From Aspergillus flavus (taxonomy: Eukaryota > Ascomycota > Eurotiomycetes > Eurotiales > Aspergillaceae), in contig NC_092407.1 of NCBI RefSeq assembly GCF_009017415.1, forward strand, positions 124,001-188,000: a stretch of DNA of 64,000 nucleotides. Reading direction: 5' to 3'. How positions within the stretch are numbered: position 1 is the first letter of the stretch; the number at the start of each line of letters is the position of its first letter. The translations under genes were made by a program, and so were the position numbers. The notes under the pieces are model-generated. The model did not search any database and was not told the DNA's origin. It was given only the letters and a program-made list of their open reading frames with translations. Below are positions 11,109 through 22,428 of the stretch, in pieces.

Positions 11109-11809
11109 GTCGACTTGACGGTGTATACGAAGCTGTTTGATAGAATAAGATGGTGGACAAATAACTTTGTGGATCACCGTTACAATGCTCGATAGCTAGT
11201 GTGCTGGGGGATGGCATAAGCTATTTAAGTAAGGTGATGATGCAGATATGACCGCGACACTGACAGGCTTCACTTCATGAACCGTGGAACGGGCTGCGGT
11301 ATCCCCACCCCCGCACGACCTGTCACGGTGGGCTTCTCGTATACCAAATAAGGTTGAGAAAGTTGACTGCGTCATGGCCTGGACTCAGGGAATACCGAAA
11401 GAGCTCCAGAAGTTAAAAGTGTTTCCACATGGAATGATCGGAATAAGTCATTGCTTTTCAACATCCGAGGTTGCCAAGACCCTCATCGTATGGAGAGCTC
11501 AGTCGGTGACCTAGAAAGGCTAGTTTTGCCTGAATGAGTCGAACATTGTATCCCTCGCTTTACTTGTTCGGCATGCCTGCAGGGTGTGACTCATATTGTC
11601 GACATGCAATGTCTCTGATATATATCTGAATTGTCATCCTGGACGAGAGCTGAATTGAACTCTCAGCATCCCTGTGCCGTATTAATGAAGGGAAAGAGCC
11701 CGATCGGATCGATCCAATTGACGCCTGTCTTATCTACAATCTCATTCGGACGACCCTCGACCCTGTCCTCAGTTGACCCCGTGGACTGCCAGACATAATT
11801 TCAAAAAGC
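11109..11809. other. divergent intergenic region
   Basis: About 700 nt between the aegerolysin (minus) and the PNPOx-like gene (plus). No gene recognised; it holds both promoters. Confidence 0.5.
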
Positions 11810-12478
11810 ATGGCGAAGCAGGACAACATCCGAACGCAACTCCGCAACCTTCCGGTCCTAGAAGGTCCATTCGCCGAGGTGAACTTTGCCAACTTTCCTG
11901 ACACCCCTCAGGATGCTTTCAGAATGTGGTTGGACGAGGCGATCAGAGCCGGCGTCAAAGAGCCCCATGCCATGACGCTAGCCACTGTTGACGAACAAGG
12001 CTACCCAGACGCACGGGTCCTCATCCTGAAGAATATGGATGAGCGTGGCTGGCACTTCGCCGTCAAGGCAGATAGCCCGAAGGCTCAGCAGCTGGAGGCC
12101 AATGGATATGCTGCTCTGACATTCTACTGGCCCCAGGTCGGTCGGCAAATCCGAGTGCGCGGAACAGCCATCCAGCTGCCAGACGCTGAGTGCAGGGAGG
12201 ACTTCGCCGAGCGTCCGTTCAAGTCGAAGGTGAGCGCCATGGCCTCGAAGCAAAGCCAGGTGCTTCAGGACCGTGAGGAGCTTACCCGTCGAATTGCGGA
12301 GGTAGAATGCACCGCATCGTCTGGGCAAGAGGACGGCTTCCGGAAGTGGAGAGTTTATGCCGTTGCGCCAATGGCGGTTGAATTTTGGCAAGGGTCAAAC
12401 GATCGCCTTCATTATAGGCTACGATATGTGCCGGATAAAGAACAAAGTCATTGGCAAAGGGACCAATTGTGGCCATGA
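11810..12478 (+). CDS. pyridoxamine 5'-phosphate oxidase-like flavoprotein
   Basis: A single uninterrupted frame of 222 residues from ATG at 11810. It matches the PdxH/PNPOx split-barrel family along its length. ALATVDEQGYPDARVLILK-like strands form the FMN site (here MTLATVDEQGYPDARVLILK). They are followed by YAALTFYWPQVGRQIRVRG and a C-terminal block VEFWQG..DRLHYRLRY, ending in a Trp-x-x-x-x-L-x-P-type tail. PNPOx converts pyridoxine or pyridoxamine phosphate to pyridoxal phosphate with FMN. The C-terminal substrate-binding dimerisation motif is present, favouring a true PNPOx over a generic FMN-binding protein. It may be a paralogue of the housekeeping enzyme rather than the only copy. 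No intron is seen. Confidence 0.85.
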   Translation: MAKQDNIRTQLRNLPVLEGPFAEVNFANFPDTPQDAFRMWLDEAIRAGVKEPHAMTLATVDEQGYPDARVLILKNMDERGWHFAVKADSPKAQQLEANGYAALTFYWPQVGRQIRVRGTAIQLPDAECREDFAERPFKSKVSAMASKQSQVLQDREELTRRIAEVECTASSGQEDGFRKWRVYAVAPMAVEFWQGSNDRLHYRLRYVPDKEQSHWQRDQLWP

Positions 12479-13157
12479 CATGCTCTCTAACTCGCCGAAA
12501 CGGCTGAATCCGAAAACGGACAGACCAGGCCGGCTGAAGGGCTTTATTATAGCCAAGTATTTGACAAAGTCAAGCCCTCAAATAGCGATGAGAAGGCTGT
12601 CCATAATGGAAAATCAGTCACTACCACTATTGCGTAGAATTCTTCCTGGGAGTCTGGGTTCAGAATCGCTCTTGTTCGTCCTGTTAGATCCAGAGGGAGT
12701 AGAGATCCGCGATCCTCTGCGACAAGTCCCGTAGAGCCTGCGGTTCTCGTCAGAGGAAATAGACGGCATAAGCCACGACACTTGACAAGGCACGCTTTCA
12801 AATAAGCCATTCCCCTGAAGGGGGAAAGTCTGGGGTGGCCAACGATAGGAGTTGGATGGAGTGACGTCACGACCCGATGCAAGCCCTTCCCTTCTGTGCT
12901 TTAACTTCTCTAGGGCGAAAGTGGTATTCCCAACTGTAGCCACAGGAATTGTTACTCGCCGCCATTGCAGCGATTCGTGTGGCGTACCTATATCTACCAA
13001 CTACTTTCAACGGCCCAGGCCCAATCATATGCAGGCGAAGGAGTTCTACAGATTCACTGAAAAAGAAACCCTACCTTGACTTCTTCCTACAATAAAGCGC
13101 GACGCGTTCCGCGACCATTCCAGGGCGGGAGCAGCATACAATCCAGGCCCTCAATTT
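12479..13157. other. intergenic, upstream of the histidine kinase
   Basis: 679 nt with short frames only and no recognisable motif. It probably contains the promoter and 5' leader of the kinase. Confidence 0.5.
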
Positions 13158-15125
13158 ATGGCGGCTCCGTCCCCCCGCAATCTGTCAGCCCAGCAGCTGG
13201 CAGATATCTCGCCGATTGGTACCGCAGTACTTGATTCGCGAGATGAGATCCTATTCTTGAACCGCCGTTTCAGGGAGCTGATGACCTGCCAATCGCGCAG
13301 GGCGTTCGACGGTTGGTCCCAATCCATTGCCCGGGGCGACTATGACCGGGTGGCAGCGGTATACGACAACGCGCTGAAGGCCAACAAAGCGCTGCGTATC
13401 GAATATCGTACGTGCGACGAGCCATGTCAATGGCGCCTCCTCATGCTAACGCCGTTTGGCGAGGAAGAACTGCGCGGACTGCCCCTCGGCCCCGGCGGGG
13501 GTTCCTACTGCACGATCACGGATATCACCGAAGAGAAGCGAGCGGAGATCTCACAGAAGAAGATCGCCGAAGAGGCACAACGGCGGAAGGAACAACAAGA
13601 ACGCTTCATCGATATGATCAGCCACGAAGTCCGGAATCCGCTTTCTGCCATTCTACATTGCACCGAAGACATCTTAGAAGCCGTGCAGCAGAAGGACCGA
13701 CGGAACATCCGGGTGGAGGACATTGCCCAAGCGGCAGAAACCATCAGTCTTTGTGTTGCACATCAAAAGAAGATCGTCGACGACGTGCTGACTTTTTCGA
13801 AGTTAGACGCAGAAATGTTCACCTTACTGCCGCAGCGCGTTCAGCCACGACAGCATCTAGCCATGTCGTTGATGATGTTTCGGCCGGAGCTGCGGAAACA
13901 TAACATCGACTTCGAGTACAAGCTGGACCACTCCTACGCCGACTGTGGAGTCGACTGGGTCGTCGCTGATCTCGACCGCATGAGTCAAGTTCTTGTGAAT
14001 CTCGTCTGTAATGCGATCAAATTCACGGCCAAGGCGGGCGACGAGAAGAAGATCTCCGTGTTCATGGGTGCCTCCAAGGTGCGCCCGACGTCCTACCCAC
14101 CCAACGTAGTTTTCTTCAGCTCAGATGAATCGGCTCTGCGGCTCAATGCGACGAACCGACCCGAGTGGGGGGAGGGTGGCGTGGCCTATCTCATGGTCGC
14201 AGTCAAGGACACGGGAATTGGAATCAGCGAGGAAGCGCAGAAGCGGCTATTTGAACGATTCAATCAAGCCACCCCGAGAACTGAGACGATCTACGGCGGG
14301 TCGGGGCTCGGCCTCAACGTCAGTCGGAGGCTCTGCCATTTACACGGAGGCGAAATCGGCGTAAGCTCGAAGGAAGGTCACGGAAGTACATTCGGCTTCT
14401 TCTTCACTATTCGTCGAAGCGTCGAGAGCTCCACAACCAAGCCGCCTCGACAAGAACAGGGGGCGATCGCCGAGTTGTGCCGGGAAGTCCAAGCGCTCAG
14501 CAGCAAGGTGACGGAAGGGACGACCGAAATCGCCAATCCCACCATTCGCACCAGCCCTGAGATGACCCATGTGAAGGAAGTCTCTCCCGGCGCGTCCAAG
14601 GACGGGACCTGGGAGCATACCGCCCGAATCGCCTACGACGCAGGCAACACGGAGGTGATGCGCCATAGCCCCAATATTGCCCAGTCAGCCGACCAACCAC
14701 AGTATCGCGAGAAGCAACCATCTCAATCATCACGGTCTCAGCCGGACGCGAGCAAAGAACGACGGGTTTTGGTGGTAGAGGACAACGTGATCAACCAGCG
14801 TATTGTGGCGCGCAAGCTCGAGTCCTTGGGTTTTCAGGTGACCGCGGTCAGTAATGGGCGCGAGGCTTTAGATATGGTCCAGCAAAGTACCTTCGACTGC
14901 ATCTTAATGGATCAGGCGATGCCGGTGATGGACGGAAATTCGGCGACGCGAGCCGTTCGCGATCTCGAGAAACATGGGATGGCGCACATCCCGGTTCTGG
15001 GCGTCACTGCAAATGTCCGAGCTGAGCAACAAGCGGAAATGAAGGCGGCCGGCATGGACGACGTTATCCATAAGCCATACAAGATGCGAGACCTCTGCGA
15101 TAGGATTCAGCAGTTGATGGGGTGA
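13158..15125 (+). CDS. PAS-domain hybrid histidine kinase
   Basis: One intronless frame of 655 residues. Order: PAS domain (about 12-125), a coiled-coil linker (125-150), HisKA with the phospho-acceptor His156 in MISHEVRNPLSAIL, and HATPase_c with the N-box NLVCNAIKFT (281-290), G1 DTGIGIS (351-357) and G2 GGSGLGL (380-386). A Ser/Thr-rich linker (420-533) and a receiver domain (534-655) follow, with acidic pair E541/D542, phospho-acceptor Asp585 and Lys639. It should autophosphorylate and relay phosphate to a HPt protein such as Ypd1, and so to a response regulator. It has no transmembrane segment, so the PAS domain probably senses a cytosolic signal. It is small for a fungal hybrid kinase. 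The start at 13158 immediately precedes the PAS domain, and an additional upstream exon cannot be excluded. Confidence 0.9.
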   Translation: MAAPSPRNLSAQQLADISPIGTAVLDSRDEILFLNRRFRELMTCQSRRAFDGWSQSIARGDYDRVAAVYDNALKANKALRIEYRTCDEPCQWRLLMLTPFGEEELRGLPLGPGGGSYCTITDITEEKRAEISQKKIAEEAQRRKEQQERFIDMISHEVRNPLSAILHCTEDILEAVQQKDRRNIRVEDIAQAAETISLCVAHQKKIVDDVLTFSKLDAEMFTLLPQRVQPRQHLAMSLMMFRPELRKHNIDFEYKLDHSYADCGVDWVVADLDRMSQVLVNLVCNAIKFTAKAGDEKKISVFMGASKVRPTSYPPNVVFFSSDESALRLNATNRPEWGEGGVAYLMVAVKDTGIGISEEAQKRLFERFNQATPRTETIYGGSGLGLNVSRRLCHLHGGEIGVSSKEGHGSTFGFFFTIRRSVESSTTKPPRQEQGAIAELCREVQALSSKVTEGTTEIANPTIRTSPEMTHVKEVSPGASKDGTWEHTARIAYDAGNTEVMRHSPNIAQSADQPQYREKQPSQSSRSQPDASKERRVLVVEDNVINQRIVARKLESLGFQVTAVSNGREALDMVQQSTFDCILMDQAMPVMDGNSATRAVRDLEKHGMAHIPVLGVTANVRAEQQAEMKAAGMDDVIHKPYKMRDLCDRIQQLMG

Positions 15126-16185
15126 GCTTCTCGGTCACTTTTGTTTCCTGGAGTTTCATATCTTTGGGCGGTGTCTTGTTTCTGCCAACACCCGAAAAGA
15201 GCTTAGAGGGTATTTCCATAACGGGTCTAGCGCATTGGAGTCTGGCTGGCTTTTTAGACATTCAACTTAGGACGTTTGCTTAAGAGAAGAGGGAAAAGAA
15301 AAATGAGAATAAATACCTAAAAAAAAATATCATATGCAAGGAAGAGAAGGACAAATAGGGAGATTCCATCTTGAGCTCTGCTATGGCACTTGTGAAGGCG
15401 TATTCTAATGATACCCATCAACTCATAATCCACGTCATGTGGTCTCAATGATTTATATATTTTGACATTGATGTACATATACTGAGAGAATATCTTCAAA
15501 CTAATGATCCAACACTTGAACTCTCCCTCGCTGGAAGAACGAAATAGTGAAACTAGAACTGATTATAGCTTCTATCCTTTTTTTTTTTTTTTTTTTTTTT
15601 ATTAATTGCGACTGATGTTGTCTAAATCTCGGTATGGCTGTTAATGTTGGTTATCGCACGAGGGCCCACGACGTGCCACTAGTCGCTAATATTGTAAATA
15701 TGTCCCATGGGCGCTGCTTACGAGTTCAAGGGCATACCCCTTGGAGAGATATGACTATCCATGGAAACAAATTCAGTGAAAGTGGGCCCAGTATACGCCG
15801 GCACTTGATGCTTGCTAGCTCGCGATAAGCCGAATCAGCTCCAATTAGTTTGCTTGGATAAATGACCTGTCTCTTCTAGTCCCAATCAGGTCCCCACTAC
15901 TGCAACCACGCTCGACGCTATCACAGTAGATATTACGTGCCTGTTGCATGGCTTACGCTGGTCCGACGCTCTCCGACGGGATATGAATGTCGCGGACAGC
16001 GCTAGTACCTGAATGATACGATGGCTGGTCCTTGTATACAGTGGCATCGGAAGACCAGGTCCTCGTTTTAATTACCTTTCCCCCCCGCGCATGCCATCGC
16101 ACGTAGCCACTATGAATGTCTTGTTGCACTGGGAGTGTAACCATACCCCTTCTCAAATCCCAACGCGACTAGAGGGCTCAACACA
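15126..16185. other. intergenic with poly-T run
   Basis: About 1.06 kb between the kinase and the S28 peptidase. Contains a run of about 23 T at 15578-15600. No gene recognised. Confidence 0.55.
15578..15600 (+). repeat. poly-T run
   Basis: About 23 consecutive T residues, a simple homopolymer tract in an intergenic region. Confidence 0.9.
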
Positions 16186-18287
16186 ATGCAGTTCCTCCCA
16201 CCCCTCAGCATTGTCACGCTCTTAGCCTCGTGGCCCTCGCTCAGCCGCGCGATTCATCCGCCCAGGCCGGTTCCTCCGCCGGTCTCTCGACCGGTCTCGA
16301 CGCAATCCTCGGTGGTTGAAGGAAACGCAACCTTCGAGCAACTCTTAGATCATCATGACTCCTCAAAGGGGACTTTCTCGCAGCGTTACTGGTGGAGTAC
16401 GGAGTACTGGGGTGGCCCCGGCTCACCGGTGCGTTTGTTGCCTTGCAGCGATACCTCGCCTGGTATCACCATGGTCGCTAACTTGGCGTCGTAGGTAGTA
16501 TTATTCACCCCTGGTGAAGCTTCCGCCGATGGGTACGAGGGTTACCTCACTAATAACACATTGACTGGTCTATACGCGCAAGAAATTCAAGGTGCTGTGA
16601 TTTTAATCGAGCGTGAGTGGGCCGTTTCCCTGGGAAAGAGTCGAACATTGATCTAAAGATGATCTAGACCGTTACTGGGGTGACTCCTCTCCTTATGAAG
16701 AACTCACAGCGGAGACGTTGCAGTATCTTACGCTGGAGCAGTCTATTCTGGACTTAACCCATTTCGCCGAAACGGTCCAGTTGGAATTTGACACTTCCAA
16801 TAGTAGCAATGCGCCAAAAGCGGTAAGATCGAGTCCTCATCTAGACGATACAATTGACAAAAGTCATATCCCTGACGTTAATATTATCAGCCATGGGTGT
16901 TGGTCGGTGGATCATACAGTGGTGCTTTGGCAGCTTGGACCGCCGCCGTCGCTCCAGAGACGTTCTGGGCCTATCATGCCACAAGCGCTCCTGTTCAAGC
17001 TATTGACGATTTTGTGAGTGCCTCACACTCACTATGGGTGTTGGTGTAACGGCTTACAGATATTGTAGTGGCAATATTTCGATCCCATCCGTCATGGCAT
17101 GGCACCTAACTGTAGCAGAGATGTCTCTCTGGTGGCCAATCACATTGATACCGTCGGGAAGAATGGATCTGCCGCGGACCAACTTGCGCTAAAAGAACTC
17201 TTCGGCCTGGAAGCTCTTGAGCACTACGATGACTTTGCCGCGTAAGTACAAATAGTCCGCAAAAGCAGGGTTAGACCTGACTTCTACAGTGCCCTTCCGA
17301 CGGGGCCCTATCTGTGGCAGTCCAATACTTTTGTGACTGGGTACTCCAATTTCTTTGCCTTTTGCGACGCTGTTGAAGTACAGTTCTTCCCATCACCAGC
17401 TTTGTCTGATGCATATATTGACTCATTTGGTCCAGAATGTCGAGGCCGGCGCCGCTGTTGTTCCAGGACCAGAGGGTGTTGGCTTGCAGAAGGCTCTTAC
17501 GGGCTACGCGAATTGGTTCAATTCGACTATCATTCCAGGTTGTAAGTATCCTGCATCAAAATTATATCGATCAATCTGACTGTGTGGTTAGATTGTGCCA
17601 GCTACGGATATTGGACGGACAACCGGACTGTCGCCTGCTTCGACACCCACAATCCATCCAGTGCCATATTCACAGATACTTCGGTTGATAACGCTGTGGA
17701 TCGACAATGGCAGTGGTTTCTGTGCAATGAACCTTTCTTCTGGTGGCAAGAGTAAGTTTCCTAGAACAATGTGCCGAGTATACACTTACATTTGAATCTC
17801 AAGTGGTGCCCCGGAAGGTGTCCCAACAATTGTCCCTCGTACGATCAATGCAGAGTACTGGCAGCGTCAGTGCTCGTTATACTTCCCTGAAGTGAATGGT
17901 TACACCTACGGCAGTGCAAAGGGGAAGACTGCCGCGACAGTCAATACTTGGACAGGCGGATGGTCCGATTCCAAGAACACCAGTCGCTTGCTCTGGGTAA
18001 ATGGGTAAGTGGAACCTTAGCTTGTAATCCACTGAGGGGTCGCAAAACAGCTTTACTAATTTATTCCCAGGCAATACGATCCCTGGCGCGATTCGGGCGT
18101 CTCTTCGACCCACCGTCCTGGTGGCCCATTGACGAGCACAGCTGATGAGCCAGTACAGGTTATCCCTGGTGGATTTCACTGCTCGGACTTGTATCTCAAG
18201 GATTATTTTGCAAATGCAGGCGTGAAGCAAGTGGTTGACAATGCAGTAGCTCAGATCAAGTCATGGGTTGCTGAATACTACAAATAG
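16186..18287 (+). CDS. secreted S28 serine peptidase, acid prolyl endoprotease type
   Basis: Ten exons: 16186-16428, 16495-16612, 16668-16822, 16891-17013, 17069-17241, 17290-17377, 17436-17541, 17592-17751, 17804-18004 and 18071-18287, 527 residues. All nine introns are GT-AG and keep the frame. A hydrophobic signal peptide covers residues 1-22. Family S28 blocks are plain: GTFSQRYWWSTEYWGGPGSP, EHRYWGDSSPY, catalytic Ser180 in VGGSYSGAL, Asp459 in GQYDPWRDSG and His492 in PGGFHCSD. Length and sequence are very close to what I recall of the Aspergillus niger prolyl endoprotease (526 residues, triad one position earlier). The expected role is extracellular cleavage after proline at acid pH, part of protein scavenging. 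Many Asn-x-Ser/Thr sites fit secretion. The first intron contains an internal CAG that could serve as an alternative acceptor. Confidence 0.93.
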
Positions 18288-18746
18288 AGAGGTGGTGCCG
18301 ACCATTCTTGAAGTGAGATGCTGTTGGTCAATTTAGATACTGTGTATAACTATCAGTGAACAAAGTGAAAGAGAAGAATAAAGCTTGTGAGACCTACTAG
18401 ACTGATTGACTCTTAAGGCTATCATGCTGGCATATTCACCTCGTCGTCAGTGCGGATGCTAGCTGATTGTGTATAGTTAGTGGATGATGGGGGTTGATCA
18501 CATATCAATGGCATTTTCAGCACAGATACCCATACTCGAAGATGAGCGACCCACTTAAAAACAATTACAAGACATGCATGACGAGATCTATGCCATGTCC
18601 ATCACAGACCTACAAAGCAAAGTTGCATGACAAGTAAGAACACCAATAGATAAAATATAAGATTTCCAGAATCAAAAGCACAACATTCGAGTTAAACCAA
18701 ACATCAGACCACAGTCCAAATCATGTATATCCCGAAATTGCCCAGC
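18288..18746. other. convergent intergenic region
   Basis: 459 nt between the stops of the S28 peptidase (plus) and the chitinase (minus). No gene; it holds the two 3' regions. Confidence 0.6.
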
Positions 18747-20346
18747 TTAGTTCATTCCCTTCTTCAAGTTCTCATACTGCGAGGCTGGGTAGTCCAATTG
18801 ATTCTCAACCTTCTCAAAGGCCCCCGTGCCTCCGACTGCATTTACTGCCTGATCAACCAGTCAGAGGGATTCGAAATAGATCTTATGAAGACACGAGAAA
18901 CATACCGTCCTAATCAGACTTTCACTGGTGCCGTTCTTGTCAGAACTGGTTTCCCACCACATAGAGCCGCCCAGGCCCAATTTCTTGATGTATCCAGCCT
19001 TCAGCTGAACGATCTTGGGCGTGTCATAACTGATCAACCTTTTCTGCTTGCTGTCGTAGCTGTAACTGGCAAGGAGGTTCTCCATCTCGTGCACCTCAGC
19101 TCCCGGGAATGGTAAGGCTTTGTAGTCATACACCCCATTCTCCCAGCTACCGTCGGTATCGGGCGTGAATGCCTTACCCAGACCATCTGTATTAGCGAAT
19201 GACCGGCCGTATAGAGGCATGCCGAGGACAATCTTGTTCGCCGCCACACCTCCTTGCAGATACATATCAATCGCCGCCTGGGTGTTGAACGGAGTGCTAT
19301 TCGGATTGGAGTTATCAGGGTATACGTTGGCTTGGTGCCCAGTGAATTTAGCAAAAAGGCTTCCGACATAATCATAAGCCATAAGGTTCCAGAAATCCAG
19401 CTGAGCGTCCATGTCCTTCAGGTGGAGTTTCTGGATTTTTTCCGGGCCTAGCCGAGATAGTCATGTTAGATCAATTGCTGAGTGTTAACGGTGGCTCCAG
19501 GTGATAATTAGCTTACCTGCCGACGTGGCGATTGTGAGAAGGAAATGCTTGCCCTTCGCATGCTTTTGGCTGTAGTCATCCAATGTCTAGCTTGGCATTA
19601 GTTGGGAATTGTATGAGGTGCACTTGAGAAGGGGACGTACAGTTCTGATCTGCTTCAAAAGGGAGACGTAGTCACTGGCTTGTTGATCATTGTCCGGATA
19701 CTAAGCCAACCACAAAAGGTTAGCTATTATACTTAATATCGGAGTACAGGCGGATATACAGACCTCCCAATCAACGTCAATCCCATCAAAGCCCAAGTCG
19801 GACAGCAATTTGACCGACGTGTCGGCAAACATCTTTCGTCTAGCGTCTGTGCTCGCTGCTTGTGCGAAGTTCGGGGAGTATGTCCACCCGCCAATGGAGA
19901 GCAGGACCTTCAGGTTGCGGTTTTTCTTCTTCAAGAGATACATCTGTTTGATGCAACCATAGACATTCTTGCCCGGCTCAGACCACGTGTCACCGGGATA
20001 ATGTTTATCAAAATCAGCGAAACTATCAGTCATGTAGACCTCTCCGGTCTCAGGGCGCACATTGGCGAAGCCATAGTTTATATGGGTGAGCTGGTCGATA
20101 TCGATATCCTGGGGGTTATGCTTGCGGCCGTAGATAGCCTACGAAGTCTTGTCAGTCTCATGCCACGTTGGGAGCGGCGATACCTACCCAGTTGACGAAG
20201 TACGCAACAGATCGATAGCCTGACGCTGCAGGGGCGCCTTGCACTTCATCCCGTCCCTCATGCTTCGAGATGGCCACGCCATGGGCTATCCAAGCCCAAC
20301 TGAGCACAACCGTGAGGCTGAAAAAGATCCTGGTTGAAAAACGCAT
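18747..20346 (-). CDS. GH18 chitinase (ChiB-like, class V)
   Basis: Six exons on the minus strand: 20346-20188, 20138-19764, 19700-19641, 19586-19517, 19447-18906 and 18848-18747, 435 residues. The start [19 protein letters not shown] is a signal peptide. Family landmarks: YFVNWAIYGR strand 1, [12 protein letters not shown], the catalytic DGIDVDWE whose Glu178 is the last residue of exon 2, MAYDYVGS, and a [11 protein letters not shown] strand near the end. No carbohydrate-binding or Ser/Thr-rich GPI region follows, so it resembles the compact ChiB1-type enzymes used for cell-wall recycling during autolysis. It hydrolyses chitin to chito-oligomers, probably secreted. It converges with the S28 peptidase gene, and both could be expressed in starvation, which is inference only. 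Confidence 0.92.
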
Positions 20347-22134
20347 TGTTGGTATTCTGTGGCTGAGACACTGAGAGATGGTTGTGAGATGTTTCAACCT
20401 CGTGAGCTGGGTTTCGATGGCTTTATAGACAACGGTAGCCACCAAGTAAGTGAATTAAGTGTGTATGTATCGTGTCCTCATGGCTCGACCCCACAGACGG
20501 TCTCCGCCGACTGCAAGGTGGCGGTCACATCCTGTGAATGAAAACGTTTGGGATCCCACCAAATTGTCCAAGAAAGTAGGATTCTGATGTTTCATCTTCA
20601 TACGGAGGGATAGAGTTTCTTTATGGCACAACAATGAGGTTGCATACAGTCCAAACTACATTGTAGTGATGACCCTCTTTGGGTTGTTTTGGATGGAATG
20701 GGAGTGGCTATCCTTCTAGTCAACAACTTAGTATACTCGACCAATTCCAATCAGTGGCTGTAGAGTCGATCCCAAGCATATGTGAGATGACCGCAGTAGG
20801 GCAGCCACATCTACTTGCAGGAAAGCCCTGTGCAACATATACATCCTACAGTCTCCGAAGGCCTTCAGTAGCGATGGTCATACCAGTGGCGAGGTAGCGC
20901 ATACGAGGAACGTGTATACTGATACGGATCAACTTTGTAACCTGGCATATGGCAATACAATTTCACTGGGTTCAACTTCTGTAGAGAAAAATGAGGACCA
21001 ATGTAACGGTGCTGGCTAGTGTCCGCCACGATCTGCGACAGGCCAAGGGGTTCCTTGGCTGGTATCACAACATGTCAGAAGGACAAAGATAACCCTATCG
21101 AGGTTGTACGAAGGCCTTCGTGGTCACTGCAGACAAAGACACGTGCCTATCTGCACTATCACTCTAATCAAATGCACCGACTGAAGCTGGTCATTTTCTC
21201 GCAAAGGTTTCCCGTGTCTTGATGGTGTCATTCACTCAGGACGTGGATGATGTTTAGATGCCCTTGGGCTTACTCCACTACTTGGCACGCATATGGTGGC
21301 ACTGGCTGGAGATAAACTGAGTGCGACATGAAGGAAGATGGCGCTACCTTCAACTTACTGTAACTTGAGTATATGGCATGAAGCTTAACGCCTATTGACA
21401 TTGTCCAATATCCAGGCGATGTGACTTTGACTGCACACCATTCAGTCAAGCGGATTTGTACTATTGTCAGGAGACTTTGACATTTCGCACATCTCTTCCA
21501 CAGTTTAAACTTTTTCATCTAAGCAAGATTTGTCTGATCACAATTGATGCTCGCAATAAGAACCCGCTTCTCTGTGATCGAAGCGAACCAGGTCAGTACT
21601 GCAGCACGTCAATACCACCCAGGACCATGGTGCAACTAACTGCTACATATGCTCTGGCTGGAGATCGCAGGCGACTGTATCATTTGACATGAAGGCGAGA
21701 ACATCTGCTAGTGTCACGCTATATGAGCGGGCTTGCCGATCTTCATCTGCAGGGGTCACTGACTCTAGAGATTGCCCTCCAATCATGATTTCTCCAGCCC
21801 AGGCAGGAACACTTTTCTTAATTGCGCTGAGGTTACATCTGATAACATAATAGCGCAGCGCCTTTGCCTGTCCTGGACCACTGCATAGCCTCCAACTTTT
21901 TCCTCCCACGGCTCGATGACTTGTCCACCGGTGACGCGAGGCCGAGCTAGAGGGCCAGGGATATTCGAGTCATCACGTTTTGTGGTGACCGCATGGGAAG
22001 GGGACTCGGGCCGAGATGTTATCGTACATGGAAGCTTCGCTCTACGATATCCACCTCGACTCAAAGACCGCTGATAGGAAATTAATACCGAGAAATCCCG
22101 AGCTAGATATTTAAGTGTGGGTTGAGAAGATTAA
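20347..22134. other. gene-poor region, no gene seen
   Basis: About 1.8 kb upstream of the chitinase without a recognisable reading frame. It has two copies of the palindrome GAAGGCCTTC (20857-20866 and 21110-21119). The first part should contain the chitinase promoter. Confidence 0.5.
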
Positions 22135-22428
22135 TCACAAATGTTCACTCCCCCGTCTAGCGTCTTCCTCTGCAGTAACCTTATAGCTTGCCAAAATATC
22201 CTCGATTGTATGTCTTTGCCCTAATGCAAGTGAATCCAAGTCCTTAAGTGCGAAATGGTGCCTCAGAACACTACCTCAAATGATGCATCCGAGACCGGCA
22301 TATGCGAACATAACATGCCGCACCCAACTACACGCTGGTATCAATTTCTCTAGGTCGACAATACTATTAGCGAGATAAGCAAATGCCACTCCGGCTATAG
22401 TAGTGACGAGAAAGGTGGATAACTTCAT
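22135..22428 (-). CDS. candidate small secreted protein
   Basis: A two-exon model (22428-22329 and 22274-22135) gives 79 residues. The methionine at 22428 starts an apparently perfect signal peptide (MKLSTFLVTTIAGVAFA). The mature part begins with a helical IVDLEKLIPAC segment, which recalls the start of small secreted CFEM-like proteins, but the later cysteines of CFEM are absent. The inferred 54-nt intron (GTTGGG...TTGAG) has a weak donor. It closes the frame exactly onto a stop, which would happen by chance fairly often. The unspliced frame ends after 50 residues, and a longer frame extends upstream to 22611. It could be a decayed gene. I do not recognise the family. Confidence 0.35.
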
